Shown here in pieces: positions 49,154-57,666 of a stretch of 64,000 nucleotides of DNA. The stretch comes from Nocardia terrae (GTDB lineage Bacteria; Actinomycetota; Actinomycetes; Mycobacteriales; Mycobacteriaceae), in assembly GCF_009760405.1 (NCBI RefSeq), contig NZ_WRPP01000009.1, positions 213,920-277,919 on the forward strand, in the 5' to 3' direction. Position numbers and translations under genes: made by a program. The notes below the pieces were generated by a model. That model was not told where the DNA came from and searched no databases. It worked only from the letters and a program-made list of their open reading frames with translations. The first letter of the stretch is position 1; each line of letters starts with the position of its first letter.

Positions 49154-50775
49154 GTGGAGCTCTGCTGCTCGCCGCGGCGACAGTCCCGGCGCCCAGCATC
49201 GAATACCGGGACCTGTCACCGATGCTGATCGTGTTCGGTGTCGCCGTCGCGGGCGTGCTCGTGGAAGCGTTCGCGCCCCGGCGATTGCGGTACGCAACCC
49301 ACCTCGTGCTGGGTTTGGGCGGGCTGGCCGTCGCGTTGGGCGCGGTGATCGGGCTGCGCGACGTGCGCGAAACCGCCGTGGTGGGAGCCGTTGCCATCGA
49401 CGGGGTTTCGCTGTTCCTGCAAGGCACCATCCTGGTCATGGGCATCCTCGGGCTGCTGTTCATCGCCGAACGCCGCGCCGACCGGATGCCGGTGCGCCGC
49501 GAAGGCCCCGGCACCTGGAGCCTGACCGCCTCGCGCGGCGGCGTGGACGCCTTCACCCCGCAGGCCGCCTCGACACCGGGCAGCTCGGACGAAATCGCGG
49601 CCACCAAAGCCGGAGTCGCGACCACCGAGGTCTTCCCGCTCACCCTGTTCGCGCTGGCCGGGCTCATGCTGTTCCCCGCCTCGAACGATCTGCTGACCAT
49701 GTTCGTGGCGCTGGAAGTGCTGTCGCTGCCGCTGTATCTGCTGTGCGGGCTGGCCCGGCGACGCCGGCTGCTCTCGCAGGAGGCGGCGCTGAAATACTTC
49801 CTGCTCGGCGCGTTCTCCTCGGCCTTCTTCCTCTACGGGATGGCGCTGCTCTACGGCTACGCCGGAACCGTACGGCTGCAAGGCATCGCCGAAGCGGTCA
49901 CCCGCGACGCCGGGAACTCCCACATCCTGGCCATCCTCGGGGTCGCCATGCTGGCGGTCGGGCTGCTCTTCAAGATCGGCGCGGTGCCGTTCCAGTCCTG
50001 GATCCCCGACGTCTACCAGGGCGCACCCACCCCGATCACCGCGTTCATGGCCGCCGCCACCAAGATCGCGGCAGTCGGTGCGCTGTTGCGCGTGCTGTAT
50101 GTCGCGGTGCCCGAACTGCGCAACGACTGGCGTCCGGTGCTCGCGGCCGTCGCCATCGCCACCATGGTCGTCGGCGCGATCCTGGCCGTCACCCAGACCG
50201 ACATGAAGCGCATGCTCGCCTATTCCTCTGTCGCGCACGCCGGTTTCATCCTGACCGCGCTGGTCGCGGCCACCACCGCGGGCATCTCCTCGACGCTGTT
50301 CTATCTCGCCGTCTACGGTCTGGGCACCATCGGCGCCTTCGCCGTGGTCAGCCTGGTGCGCGACGAGAACGGTGACGAGGCGACGGCGCTGTCCGCCTGG
50401 GCGGGCATGGGCCGGCGGTCGCCCTGGCTGGCGAGCATCTTCTCGCTGTTCCTGCTGTCCTTCGCCGGTATCCCGCTCACCAGCGGCTTCATCGCCAAAT
50501 TCGGTGTGTTCGCCGCGGCCACCGGCGGCGACGCGGCCACCCTGGTGATCGTCGGTGTCATCTCCAGCGCCATCGCGGCGTTCTTCTACATCCGCGTGAT
50601 CGTCCTGATGTTCTTCACCGACCCTCCGACCACCCCGGCCACCCCGACCACCGTCGTCTACCCCACCCTGACCAGCACGGTCATCGCCGTCACCGCCGCG
50701 GCCACCCTGGTCCTGGGCATCTTCCCCCAGCCGCTGCTGGACCTGGCGAAGAACGCCTCCGACTTCACCCACTGA
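49150..50775 (+). CDS. nuoN: NADH-quinone oxidoreductase subunit N
   Basis: 541 residues. The antiporter-like core shows FVALEVLSLPLYLLCGLARRRRLLSQEAALKYFLLGAFSSAFFLYGMALLYG and GAVPFQSWIPDVYQGAPTPITAFMAAATK. A hydrophilic loop of about 55 residues (ERRADRMPVRREG ... ATKAGVATTE) after helix 3 is an actinobacterial feature. It is the third proton pump and the last gene of the operon, followed by a long palindromic terminator. Confidence 0.98.
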   Translation: MSGALLLAAATVPAPSIEYRDLSPMLIVFGVAVAGVLVEAFAPRRLRYATHLVLGLGGLAVALGAVIGLRDVRETAVVGAVAIDGVSLFLQGTILVMGILGLLFIAERRADRMPVRREGPGTWSLTASRGGVDAFTPQAASTPGSSDEIAATKAGVATTEVFPLTLFALAGLMLFPASNDLLTMFVALEVLSLPLYLLCGLARRRRLLSQEAALKYFLLGAFSSAFFLYGMALLYGYAGTVRLQGIAEAVTRDAGNSHILAILGVAMLAVGLLFKIGAVPFQSWIPDVYQGAPTPITAFMAAATKIAAVGALLRVLYVAVPELRNDWRPVLAAVAIATMVVGAILAVTQTDMKRMLAYSSVAHAGFILTALVAATTAGISSTLFYLAVYGLGTIGAFAVVSLVRDENGDEATALSAWAGMGRRSPWLASIFSLFLLSFAGIPLTSGFIAKFGVFAAATGGDAATLVIVGVISSAIAAFFYIRVIVLMFFTDPPTTPATPTTVVYPTLTSTVIAVTAAATLVLGIFPQPLLDLAKNASDFTH

Positions 50776-50786
50776 CACTCGGACGA

Positions 50787-50822
50787 TGTTGGGCCCGCTG
50801 CGCATGCGCAGCGGGCCCAACA
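50787..50822. terminator. 36-bp perfect palindrome ending the nuo operon
   Basis: The first 18 bases, beginning TGTTGGGCCCGC, are exactly complementary to the last 18. It lies 11 bases after the nuoN stop and 17 before the end of the convergent methyltransferase gene, so it can stop both transcripts. Confidence 0.9.
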
Positions 50823-50839
50823 CGTTTCACCGACTGCGA

Positions 50840-51637
50840 TCATGCACCCTCGGCATTTCCGGGTCGCCGCCCCCACACGGTGACGAAGGCATCGGGGCTG
50901 TCGAAGAAACCGGGCTCATCGAGCAGGGCCACCCCCGCCGCGAGCTCGTCCTGTGAGACCAGCCCGAGCTCGACCATCCGCGGCCCGACCTGAGCGAAGA
51001 ACACCCGCCAGAACCGATCCGCCGGACCCTCGCAGCCCACCACATTCGTCTGGATCGACATCCCGACATCGACGAATCCGGCCTCGACGACCGTGCGCGC
51101 CAACCGCTGCCGGCCCCACAACGGGTCCCCGCCGTGCGCGGCCATGAGCGCCCAGAACGCGTCCATCAGCCGCCGCCACCCCGGAGACGTCGACGACGAC
51201 GCGGTGAACCCCGACGGATCCGTCGCCACCAGCCACCTGCCCGGCCGCAACCACGACAGACACCGCGACACCACCTCCACCCGCTCGGGCAGATGCATCA
51301 GCATCGCCCGGGTGTGGATCAGATCGAACGCGCCGGCCTCGAATTCGCCGGTGCGGGCATCGAATTCGCGCACCTCGAGATTGGCTCCGCGCTCGAGGAA
51401 CCGGGTGTCGATGTCCGCGGCCACCACACGACCGACCGGACACAACCTCGCCAGCTGATGGGAAACCGCGCCCGCGCCCGCCCCGAGATCCAAACAGTGC
51501 CAATCCGGTTGAATCCCCGTCCGTTTCAGGACCGGTCCGGTCACGGGCTCGAGATAGTCCTCGAGCAGCCGAAGTCGCTGGAGTTCGGTCGGCATATCGT
51601 GGCTCAGAGCACTCGTGCTGTAGCTTTTCACGACCAT
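50840..51637 (-). CDS. SAM-dependent class I methyltransferase
   Basis: 265 residues. Motif I is HCLDLGAGAGAVSHQLARL with an acidic residue after VVAADID, motif II/III lies around FDLIHTRAMLMHLPERVEVVSRCLSWLRPGRWLVATD. The middle has a longer variable region (WRRLMDAFWALMAAHGGDPLWGRQ). The fold is that of small-molecule methyltransferases like UbiE relatives. It has a short head, MVVKSYSTSALSHDMPTELQRLRLLED. The substrate is unknown and no operon partner exists. Confidence 0.88.
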   Translation of the reverse strand: MVVKSYSTSALSHDMPTELQRLRLLEDYLEPVTGPVLKRTGIQPDWHCLDLGAGAGAVSHQLARLCPVGRVVAADIDTRFLERGANLEVREFDARTGEFEAGAFDLIHTRAMLMHLPERVEVVSRCLSWLRPGRWLVATDPSGFTASSSTSPGWRRLMDAFWALMAAHGGDPLWGRQRLARTVVEAGFVDVGMSIQTNVVGCEGPADRFWRVFFAQVGPRMVELGLVSQDELAAGVALLDEPGFFDSPDAFVTVWGRRPGNAEGA

Positions 51638-51676
51638 GCTCGCCAGTATGCGACCCGGTCACCGTTCCCGGACTCT

Positions 51677-52504
51677 CTACTCGGAATCGGCCTCCGCGTC
51701 CCGGGCGGCGAAAACCTCACGCGCGGCGGCGATTCCGTTCAACGCGGCCGGGAAACCCGCGTATCCGGCCATCTGGGTGATGGCTTCGACCGCTTCGGTG
51801 CGGGTGCCGCCGACATTGAGGAAACCGTGCAGGTGGACGCGGAGTTGGGGCGCGGCGGTGCCCATGGCGGTGCAGGCCGCGATGGTGATCAGTTCGCGGG
51901 TGGCCAGGTCCAGGACCGGGCGGGAGTAGACGTCGGCGAAGGCGAACTCGATGATGTAGCGGGCCATATCGGGAGCGATGTCGGCCAGGGACGCCACGAC
52001 CTGATGTCCGGCCTCACCGTCGATGCGGTTGAGGGCGTCGAGGCCGCGGTCGTAGCGCTGGGCCAGAGTCTCCTCAGGGGACATCTCCGCGAGCACGATC
52101 GGGTTTTCCGCGTCGGGGCGATCGGCGAATGCGGCCTTGGCGACGGTCAATCCGTTGAGCGCGGCGGGAATGCCCGCGTAGACGCTCATGTGAATGATGG
52201 TCTCCACGATTTCGGCGGGCGTGACACCGACATTCAACGCGCCGTCGATGTGGAAGCGAAGTTGCGGGGCGGCCGTGCCCAGCGCGGTCAGGGCGCCGAC
52301 GTTGATCAGCTGGCGTTGAGGAAGGGTGAGGCCCGGGCGGGAGTAGATGTCGCCGTAACCGAACTCGACGGTCAAACGGGCCAGGTCCGGGGCGATGTCG
52401 GCCAACCCGTCCACGAACCTCTCCGCTGCCGGGCCGCCGACGGTTCGCAGCAGCTCGAAGCCGCGGTCGAAACGGGTGGTGGAAACGGTCGAGGTCTCGG
52501 TCAT
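51677..52504 (-). CDS. Two-domain carboxymuconolactone-decarboxylase-like protein
   Basis: 275 residues from ATG 52504. Two similar domains in tandem: about residues 15-130 (GFELLRTVGGPAAERFVDGLADIAPDL ... RQLINVGALTALGTAAPQLRFHIDGALNVGVTPAEIVETIIHMSVYAGIPAALNGL) and 140-265 (RELITIAACTAMGTAAPQLRVHLHGFLNVGGTRTEAVEAITQMAGYAGFPAALNGI). The CxxC of AhpD-type enzymes is absent, but the His residue in each domain is kept, as in decarboxylase-type members. Function is unknown; a lactone isomerisation or decarboxylation is possible. Confidence 0.88.
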   Translation of the reverse strand: MTETSTVSTTRFDRGFELLRTVGGPAAERFVDGLADIAPDLARLTVEFGYGDIYSRPGLTLPQRQLINVGALTALGTAAPQLRFHIDGALNVGVTPAEIVETIIHMSVYAGIPAALNGLTVAKAAFADRPDAENPIVLAEMSPEETLAQRYDRGLDALNRIDGEAGHQVVASLADIAPDMARYIIEFAFADVYSRPVLDLATRELITIAACTAMGTAAPQLRVHLHGFLNVGGTRTEAVEAITQMAGYAGFPAALNGIAAAREVFAARDAEADSE

Positions 52505-52690
52505 GACGAATTCGCTTTCTCGATGGACGGTCGTGAACCAGCGTCGTCGACATCGCTGACCCGTACCAGTGTCTGCATTGCCGAGGTCGCCGCAACCGGG
52601 GGTCCAGCAAACCCCCGCCGCGCTGAAGATCATCTGAAGCCGGGCGGCGCCGCGGGCTCCCACGGGCACGCGTGGGTATGTTCGGGTGCT

Positions 52691-53401
52691 GTGAATGGAC
52701 AGTTGGGGCGACGATCACTGTTGGGATTGGGTTCGGCGGTGGCGCTGAGCGCGGCACTGACCGCGTGCGGCAAGGACAAGAAACACGACAAGCCGAACAC
52801 GGCGACCAGCCCGGCCGCGCCGCCGCCGGCCACCGGGTCGCTGCCCGACACCGTGATGATCATCCGGCACGCGGAGAAACCGACGGGCTCGGGAAAGCCC
52901 TACGGCCTCACCGAGGACGGCGAGCAGGACGTCGAATCGCTGACCGTGCGGGGCTGGACCCGGGCGGGCGCGCTGGTGGAGCTGTTCGATCCCCGCAACC
53001 CCGACGGTTCACCGGCCGCACTGCGCCCCGGGCTGCTCAGGCCCGCAACGATTTTCGCCTCCGACCCCGGCGCCCACGGCAGCAAGCGCCCCGAGCAGAC
53101 CGTGACCCCGCTCGCGGCCGCACTGAATGTGAAGATCGATCAGCGCTTCCCGAAGGGGCAGGAGGCGCAGCTGGTGTCGGCGCTGGCGGGCGCGGCCGGG
53201 CCCGTGCTGATCAGCTGGCAGCACGAGAACATCGTAGCGATCCTCGCCCAGCTCAACGGAATCGCTCCCGCGCCGCCGAAATCGTGGCCCGACGAGCGCT
53301 TCGACATCGTCTACGTCTTCACCCGCAACGGCACCGGATGGACGTTCACCCAGATCCCGCAGCTGCTGCTCGCTGGCGACTCACCCACACCCCTCGCCTG
53401 A
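52691..53401 (+). CDS. Histidine-phosphatase-family lipoprotein
   Basis: 236 residues from GTG 52691. The N-terminus combines a twin-arginine-like RRSLLGLGSAVALSAALTAC with a lipobox (LTAC), so it should be a lipid-anchored exported protein. VMIIRHAEKP contains the catalytic RH(A/G)E motif near residue 59. A second His/Arg set is found in SWQHENIVAIL. A short Ala/Pro/Thr linker separates anchor and domain. Phosphatase activity on an extracellular phosphoester is the family expectation. Confidence 0.85.
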   Translation: MNGQLGRRSLLGLGSAVALSAALTACGKDKKHDKPNTATSPAAPPPATGSLPDTVMIIRHAEKPTGSGKPYGLTEDGEQDVESLTVRGWTRAGALVELFDPRNPDGSPAALRPGLLRPATIFASDPGAHGSKRPEQTVTPLAAALNVKIDQRFPKGQEAQLVSALAGAAGPVLISWQHENIVAILAQLNGIAPAPPKSWPDERFDIVYVFTRNGTGWTFTQIPQLLLAGDSPTPLA

Positions 53402-53428
53402 GACCTGCTCGGCGCCAGCGTGTTTCGC

Positions 53429-54157
53429 TCAGAGAGCGACGCCGACCAGGTGTCCGATGAGATAGGTGGTGATCATCGCGAGCGCACCGCCCGCGAGCAC
53501 CCGCAGCGTCGCCCGGGCCACCGGCGCCTGCCCCAGGCGCGCACCGACCGCACCGGTCAACGCCAGCGCGGCCAGCACCGCGGCCATGGTCAACGGCACC
53601 CGAATGGCGTGCGGTGTCAGGATCGCCAGCAACGGCAGCAGCGCGCCCACGGTGAACGACAGCGCCGAGGAGAAGGCCGCGTGCGTCGGGTTGGTCAGCT
53701 CGTCGGGGTCGATACCGAGCTCGGCTTCGGCGTGCGCGGTGAACGCGTCACGCGCGGTGAGCTCCTCCGCGACGGCCTGAGCCGTGGCCGCCGACAACCC
53801 CTTCGCGCGGTAGATCGCCGCCAGCTCGGCCAACTCGGCCTCGGGCTGCTCGGCCAATTCGCGGCGCTCGGTCTCGAGCAGCGCGCGTTCGCTGTCGCGC
53901 TGGGTGCTCACCGACACGTACTCGCCCAAGGCCATCGACACCGCGCCCGCGGCGAGTCCGGCCACGCCGGCGGTCAGGATGGCCGTGCTGTTGCTGGTGG
54001 CCGCCGCGACACCCACCACGATGCCCGCCACGGAGACGATTCCGTCGTTGGCTCCCAAGACACCGGCACGCAGCCAGTTCAGCCGCGTCGCCAAGCCCAG
54101 CGCATGTGGTTCGGCCGGATGCGCGAGCGCCACCGACCCTTCGAAATCGTCCCTCAC
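53429..54157 (-). CDS. VIT1/CCC1-family transporter
   Basis: 242 residues, GTG start. Helix 1 carries RLNWLRAGVLGANDGIVSVAGIVVGVAAA, the conserved substrate region, with further helices LTAGVAGLAAGAVSMALGEYVSVSTQRDSERALLETERRELAEQPEAELAEL, whose acidic tail is the cytoplasmic metal-binding helix. The C-terminal helices are LSFTVGALLPLLAILTPHAIRV and ALALTGAVGARLG. Relatives move ferrous iron or manganese. A palindrome AATGCT-TCAC-AGCATT (54170-54185) lies 13 bases before the start and may control it. Confidence 0.9.
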   Translation of the reverse strand: MRDDFEGSVALAHPAEPHALGLATRLNWLRAGVLGANDGIVSVAGIVVGVAAATSNSTAILTAGVAGLAAGAVSMALGEYVSVSTQRDSERALLETERRELAEQPEAELAELAAIYRAKGLSAATAQAVAEELTARDAFTAHAEAELGIDPDELTNPTHAAFSSALSFTVGALLPLLAILTPHAIRVPLTMAAVLAALALTGAVGARLGQAPVARATLRVLAGGALAMITTYLIGHLVGVAL

Positions 54158-54392
54158 CAGGGGAACGGTAATGCTTCACAGCATTTACCGCCAGCAAACT
54201 GAGGCTCACCGAAATTAGGTAACCCATTGCATACCAACCATTTTCGGGCCCCATCGGGACGCCGTGAGCTGAGACACTGCAGTCGCGACACGTTTGCGAC
54301 ACGTAGTTTCTCGGCGGATCACCCCATGGACGCGGCCGGTTCGCCGTAGCGTTGACATCGGCGCGAGACGGATCAGTCAAGAGAGTAGCGAG

Positions 54393-54716
54393 ATGCGGCC
54401 ACAACCGGCAGCGATCGGATTTCTGCGGCACGATGTGTCAGGGGCACAGCAACAGTGGGACGAGGCTCAGATCCAGCATCTGGCCCGCCGACTCGGCTAT
54501 GACCTGTGCAAGACACTGGTCTTCGGACCCGAGACCGATCGACCGATCATGCGGGTGCGCACCCTGCTCTCACGACTCGAGGCCGACGCCGTCATCATTC
54601 CCAGCCTCGCGCATTTCGGCGGCCGCATTCCCGACGACCTGGTCCAGGTCGCCGACATCATTACCGTCAGCCCCGAAAACACCTACGCGCGCTGGGGGAT
54701 TCCGCCCGTCGAGTGA
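54393..54716 (+). CDS. Resolvase-like small protein, copy 1
   Basis: 107 residues from ATG 54393, with GAGAGTAGCGAG upstream. The pattern AIGFLRHDVSGAQQQWDEAQIQHLARRLGYDL then VRTLLSRLEADAVIIPSLAHFGGRIPDDLVQVADIITVSPENTYARWGIPP looks like the N-terminal fold of serine recombinases (YxR..SG, Q.. and DAVIVxxLxxLGR), but the catalytic Ser and Arg set is not intact. It is probably a non-catalytic relative. A longer paralogue is at 57667 and a broken copy at 28345. Function is unknown. Confidence 0.7.
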   Translation: MRPQPAAIGFLRHDVSGAQQQWDEAQIQHLARRLGYDLCKTLVFGPETDRPIMRVRTLLSRLEADAVIIPSLAHFGGRIPDDLVQVADIITVSPENTYARWGIPPVE

Positions 54717-54720
54717 CCGG

Positions 54721-55056
54721 TCAGGCGGGCGCGCACTGCGCCGCGGCGCCGTTGACCTCACCCGGCAGCCAGGATTCGCCCGTGGCCATGCCGCCGTTGT
54801 CCTTGCAATGCACGGTGTAATTGTCGGTGCGCCGGGCGATATCGAATGCTCCGGTGATCAATCCCATCGCCGGTGCGCCACCGCCCGCCGAAACACAATT
54901 GCCGGTGCCGACGCCGTGGCCGTCCACGATTTGCACCTGATCACACACATACCGTTGCGTGTCGGCCGCCGTCGCCGGTGCGATCGCCGCCGTGCCCGCG
55001 ACCATCGCGAGCCAGACCACCCCGATACCCATCCCCCGGATCCTGCGAATACTCAT
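54721..55056 (-). CDS. Small secreted disulfide-bonded protein
   Basis: 111 residues from ATG 55056. A signal peptide is clear: basic MSIRRIRG, hydrophobic GMGIGVVWLAMVAGTAAIA and a likely cut after APATA. The mature part has four cysteines (RYVCDQVQ, GNCVSAGGG, VHCKDNGG, AAQCAPA), suggesting two disulfides. No domain is recognised. It is probably exported to the cell wall or medium. It converges on the resolvase-like gene with a four-base gap. Confidence 0.78.
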   Translation of the reverse strand: MSIRRIRGMGIGVVWLAMVAGTAAIAPATAADTQRYVCDQVQIVDGHGVGTGNCVSAGGGAPAMGLITGAFDIARRTDNYTVHCKDNGGMATGESWLPGEVNGAAAQCAPA

Positions 55057-55167
55057 GTCCCCACACCTCCGAACTCACTGATTGGTGTGTGACACCCAGC
55101 CTATTCCCGGCAAACGCCGACGGCCATGCCTCGATTCGAAGAAAGGGCACGGCCGCCGGCGCGGAAC

Positions 55168-55989
55168 CTAGTCGAGGATTTCGCGCAGGCGCTTGGCGAA
55201 AGCGTCGGGCTGTTCCATGAAACCGCCGTGGCCGCCGGGAAACAGGGTCGGCTCGATACCCAATTCGCGGCCGAGCGCGCGGGAGGTGCGGTCGCAGAAC
55301 TTGTCTCCGGATTCGTCGCCGATGCCGATGATGATTCTCGTGGGGGTGGCTCGCAAGGCCTCGAGGGAGGGCTGCCACCCCGAGGTCGTGCGCAGTTCGT
55401 GGCGGTAGAAGAAATCGTCGGATTCGATCGACCGCGGGTCGCGCTCACCACCGAATACCTGCTGGAGCACTTCCTCCGGCATGTCCAGGCCGGTCATGGC
55501 GAAGAACTTGCGGATCGCGCCGAGTGTGTCGCCGGTGTCGTAGACGGCGACGATCTCCTCGGTCTGCGCGCGGATCTCGTCGCGATCGTCGAGCAGTTCG
55601 CGCAACGGCGGTTCATGGGCGATCAGGGTGGGGACCAGGTCGGGGCGGGCGATGGCCAGCGCCAGGCCGGTGATCGCGCCGCCGCTGGAACCGAGCACCG
55701 TGGCCGGGCCCAGACCGACATGGGTGATGACCCGGGCCAGGTCGTCGGCGCGCAGCTCCGGAGTCGAATCCCGGTCCAGGTCATGGACAATGCTGCGTCC
55801 GTGCCCGCGCGGATCGCTGCACAGGACGGTGTGGTCGGCGGCGAGCAGTTCGGCCAGCGGTGCGAAGGGACCCGAATCCATCGGGGCGCCGATCAGGGCG
55901 AGGAGGGGGCCGCTGCCCCGGACTTCGTAGTAGATGGTGCCGTCCGGTACCGCGAGGGTTCCGGAGGTGACGGGTGCGGTCGAGGTCAT
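55168..55989 (-). CDS. Alpha/beta hydrolase
   Basis: 273 residues from ATG 55989, with TTGGGAG upstream. Elements seen are GSGPLLALIGAPMDSGPF, DPRGHGRSIV, the nucleophile elbow GSSGGAITGLALA with Ser, and a C-terminal GHGGFMEQPDAFAKRL with the His. It is a cytoplasmic serine hydrolase, class unclear. It has no visible partner genes; the small secreted protein downstream reads the same way. Confidence 0.85.
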   Translation of the reverse strand: MTSTAPVTSGTLAVPDGTIYYEVRGSGPLLALIGAPMDSGPFAPLAELLAADHTVLCSDPRGHGRSIVHDLDRDSTPELRADDLARVITHVGLGPATVLGSSGGAITGLALAIARPDLVPTLIAHEPPLRELLDDRDEIRAQTEEIVAVYDTGDTLGAIRKFFAMTGLDMPEEVLQQVFGGERDPRSIESDDFFYRHELRTTSGWQPSLEALRATPTRIIIGIGDESGDKFCDRTSRALGRELGIEPTLFPGGHGGFMEQPDAFAKRLREILD

Positions 55990-56079
55990 GGTTGCTCCCA
56001 ACTGATAGCGGACACCACTTATGACGGTACGACCGCACCGAATTCATCGCCGCGAGAACCGAACTGCGGTGTCAGAACC

Positions 56080-56628
56080 TCAGGCCCGGCGCGGTTCGGG
56101 CAGTGCGCAGGCCATGCCCTCGGCCATGCCGGTCGGGCGCACGCCCAGCGCCTGGTTCAGCCGCGCGCGCTGGTTCTCCCAGGCGATGGTGGCGGCCAGT
56201 TCGGCCAGCTGGGACTTGCTGATCCGGGTGAGCAGCCGGGTGCGCAGTTCCTCGAGCTCGAGGGTGGTCGGGGTGAGGGTCATGGCCTCGGCGTAGGCGA
56301 GGACGAGTTTCTCGAGATCGTTGTAGGCGTCACTGTCCTGGTATTTCGGCAGGTCGGCGACCTGCGCCTCGGTGATGCCGGAGTAGTGCGCGAGGGTGGA
56401 GCCGATGTCGAGGCAGAACTCGCAGTTGACCAGGGCCGCTGTCTTCAACTCGGCCAGTTCCTTCAGATGCGGATCCAGCCGATTCGACAACATCAGCATC
56501 GATTCCTGGAACAGGGTGCTCAGCAGCAACAGCGGCCGGCGGATGAGCCAGCCGAACAGATCGGTGTGATTGCGGCGGGCGCGGCGCATCGCCCGGATGT
56601 AGTTCCAGATTCGTGTGATCGCTCGCAT
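56080..56628 (-). CDS. Carboxymuconolactone decarboxylase / AhpD-like protein
   Basis: 182 residues from ATG 56628, with GGGAGA upstream. The AhpD-type active centre is LVNCEFCLDIGSTLAHYSG, giving CxxC followed by a His, and the helices around it match the peroxidase-like family. These proteins reduce hydroperoxides with the CxxC pair. An N-terminal region (WNYIRAMRRARRNHTDLFGWLIRRP) precedes it. The gene has its own start region and ends near the alpha/beta hydrolase. Confidence 0.86.
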   Translation of the reverse strand: MRAITRIWNYIRAMRRARRNHTDLFGWLIRRPLLLLSTLFQESMLMLSNRLDPHLKELAELKTAALVNCEFCLDIGSTLAHYSGITEAQVADLPKYQDSDAYNDLEKLVLAYAEAMTLTPTTLELEELRTRLLTRISKSQLAELAATIAWENQRARLNQALGVRPTGMAEGMACALPEPRRA

Positions 56629-56711
56629 GCGTTGTCTCCCCTTCGCTTTCGCGGACCAGTCCATCCTAGGATCAAAACGACGCTGCGTAGTAGAAGTTTC
56701 GCGAATCGGCG

Positions 56712-57317
56712 CTAACGATCGATCGCGTCCGAACGCCGCGCCGGGGCGTCGGCATTCCACGAACACAGAATGCGCAATGCCTCCTGATCGGGCGAGCCCG
56801 CGGGCGCGGTATAGGTCACCAAGGTCTGATCCTGCGCCGTGAGCACCTGCAGCACTTGCCAATCCAGCTCCAGCTCCCCCACCACCGGATGCCGGATCCG
56901 CTTGCGCCCACCGGCCAGCGTGCGCACCCCGTGCCCGGCCCACCACCGCCGAAAGTCGGCGTCGCGCACCGACAATTCCCCGACCAGCTGCCTCAACCGC
57001 GGATCGCCCGGGGTGCGCGCGGCCGCCATCCGCAGCCGATCGACAGCCTCGGCGCCGACCTGCTCCCAGTGCACGAACAGCCCACGCATCCGAGGCTCCA
57101 GGAACACCATGCGCACCAACGCCCGCTCGGCCACCGGAATCTCGGCGAAGTCCAGAAACAGCGCGGCCGCCCCGTCGTTCCAGGCCAGAATGTCGGTCCG
57201 CGGCCCCAACACCACCGCCGGCGCGGAGATCGCCGCGAGCAGATCCCGAAGCGCCGCACCGACTTCCGGCGCCTCGTGCGTCCCTCGCCGCGGACGCGCC
57301 TGCACCAGCATCCGCAA
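56712..57317 (-). pseudogene. MmyB-type regulator domain without its HTH (truncated)
   Basis: 201 residues from TTG 57317 (or ATG 57311) form the PAS-like ligand domain of XRE/MmyB regulators: VVLGPRTDILAWNDGAAALF, ERALVRMVFLEPRMRGLFVHWE, DPRLRQLVGELSVRDADFRRWW and DQTLVTYTAPAGSPDQEALRILCSW. Intact relatives carry about 90 N-terminal residues with an HTH; none is found in any frame upstream. A TAA in the same frame lies 13 bases before the TTG. Loss of the HTH makes DNA binding unlikely, though a free-standing domain cannot be excluded. Confidence 0.7.
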
Positions 57318-57329
57318 ATACTCGTGCTC

Positions 57330-57419
57330 TTATGGGTCGTCGCCGACGCCCCACCCCACAGCGACCACGACCGCCACGCACGACAGCGCCAATGCAGCGA
57401 ACTCGACCAGCGCGGACAC
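57330..57419 (-). CDS. Possible 29-residue single-helix peptide
   Basis: GTG 57419 to TAA 57330 encodes a peptide with one hydrophobic helix (FAALALSCVAVVVAVGWGV) and an acidic end GDDP. It is in the same frame as the truncated regulator below, with one stop between them. The ribosome site is weak. It may be a genuine small membrane protein or a chance frame. Confidence 0.3.
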   Translation of the reverse strand: MSALVEFAALALSCVAVVVAVGWGVGDDP

Positions 57420-57666
57420 GACAACCCCGGGTCTGAATTTCCTTTATCGGTGTGAATGAGGGATTGGCCCCAATCCGTCTCCGATGGACTGGGACCCATC
57501 CCCTGTGGGATGCGGAAACCCCCGGCGCGGTTGCGGTTGGCCGAGGGTTCATCGCGAAATGCGTTGCAGAACAACGCCATCGGCTTGTCCTGAATTACAC
57601 GTCGATCAACCACCCCCTTTCGGGTCCCGAGCATCGGGATGGCTTTCAGGGGCCGGTCCGCCGCGC

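Noticed and set aside
51134..53401. A 755-codon plus-strand frame leading into the histidine-phosphatase gene
   Set aside because: Only the part from GTG 52691 has a signal peptide, lipobox and domain; the rest is antisense to a methyltransferase and a CMD gene.
54186..54240. IdeR-like iron box before the VIT transporter
   Set aside because: AGGCTCACC and TTAGGTAA recall half-sites, but no continuous box with acceptable symmetry is present.
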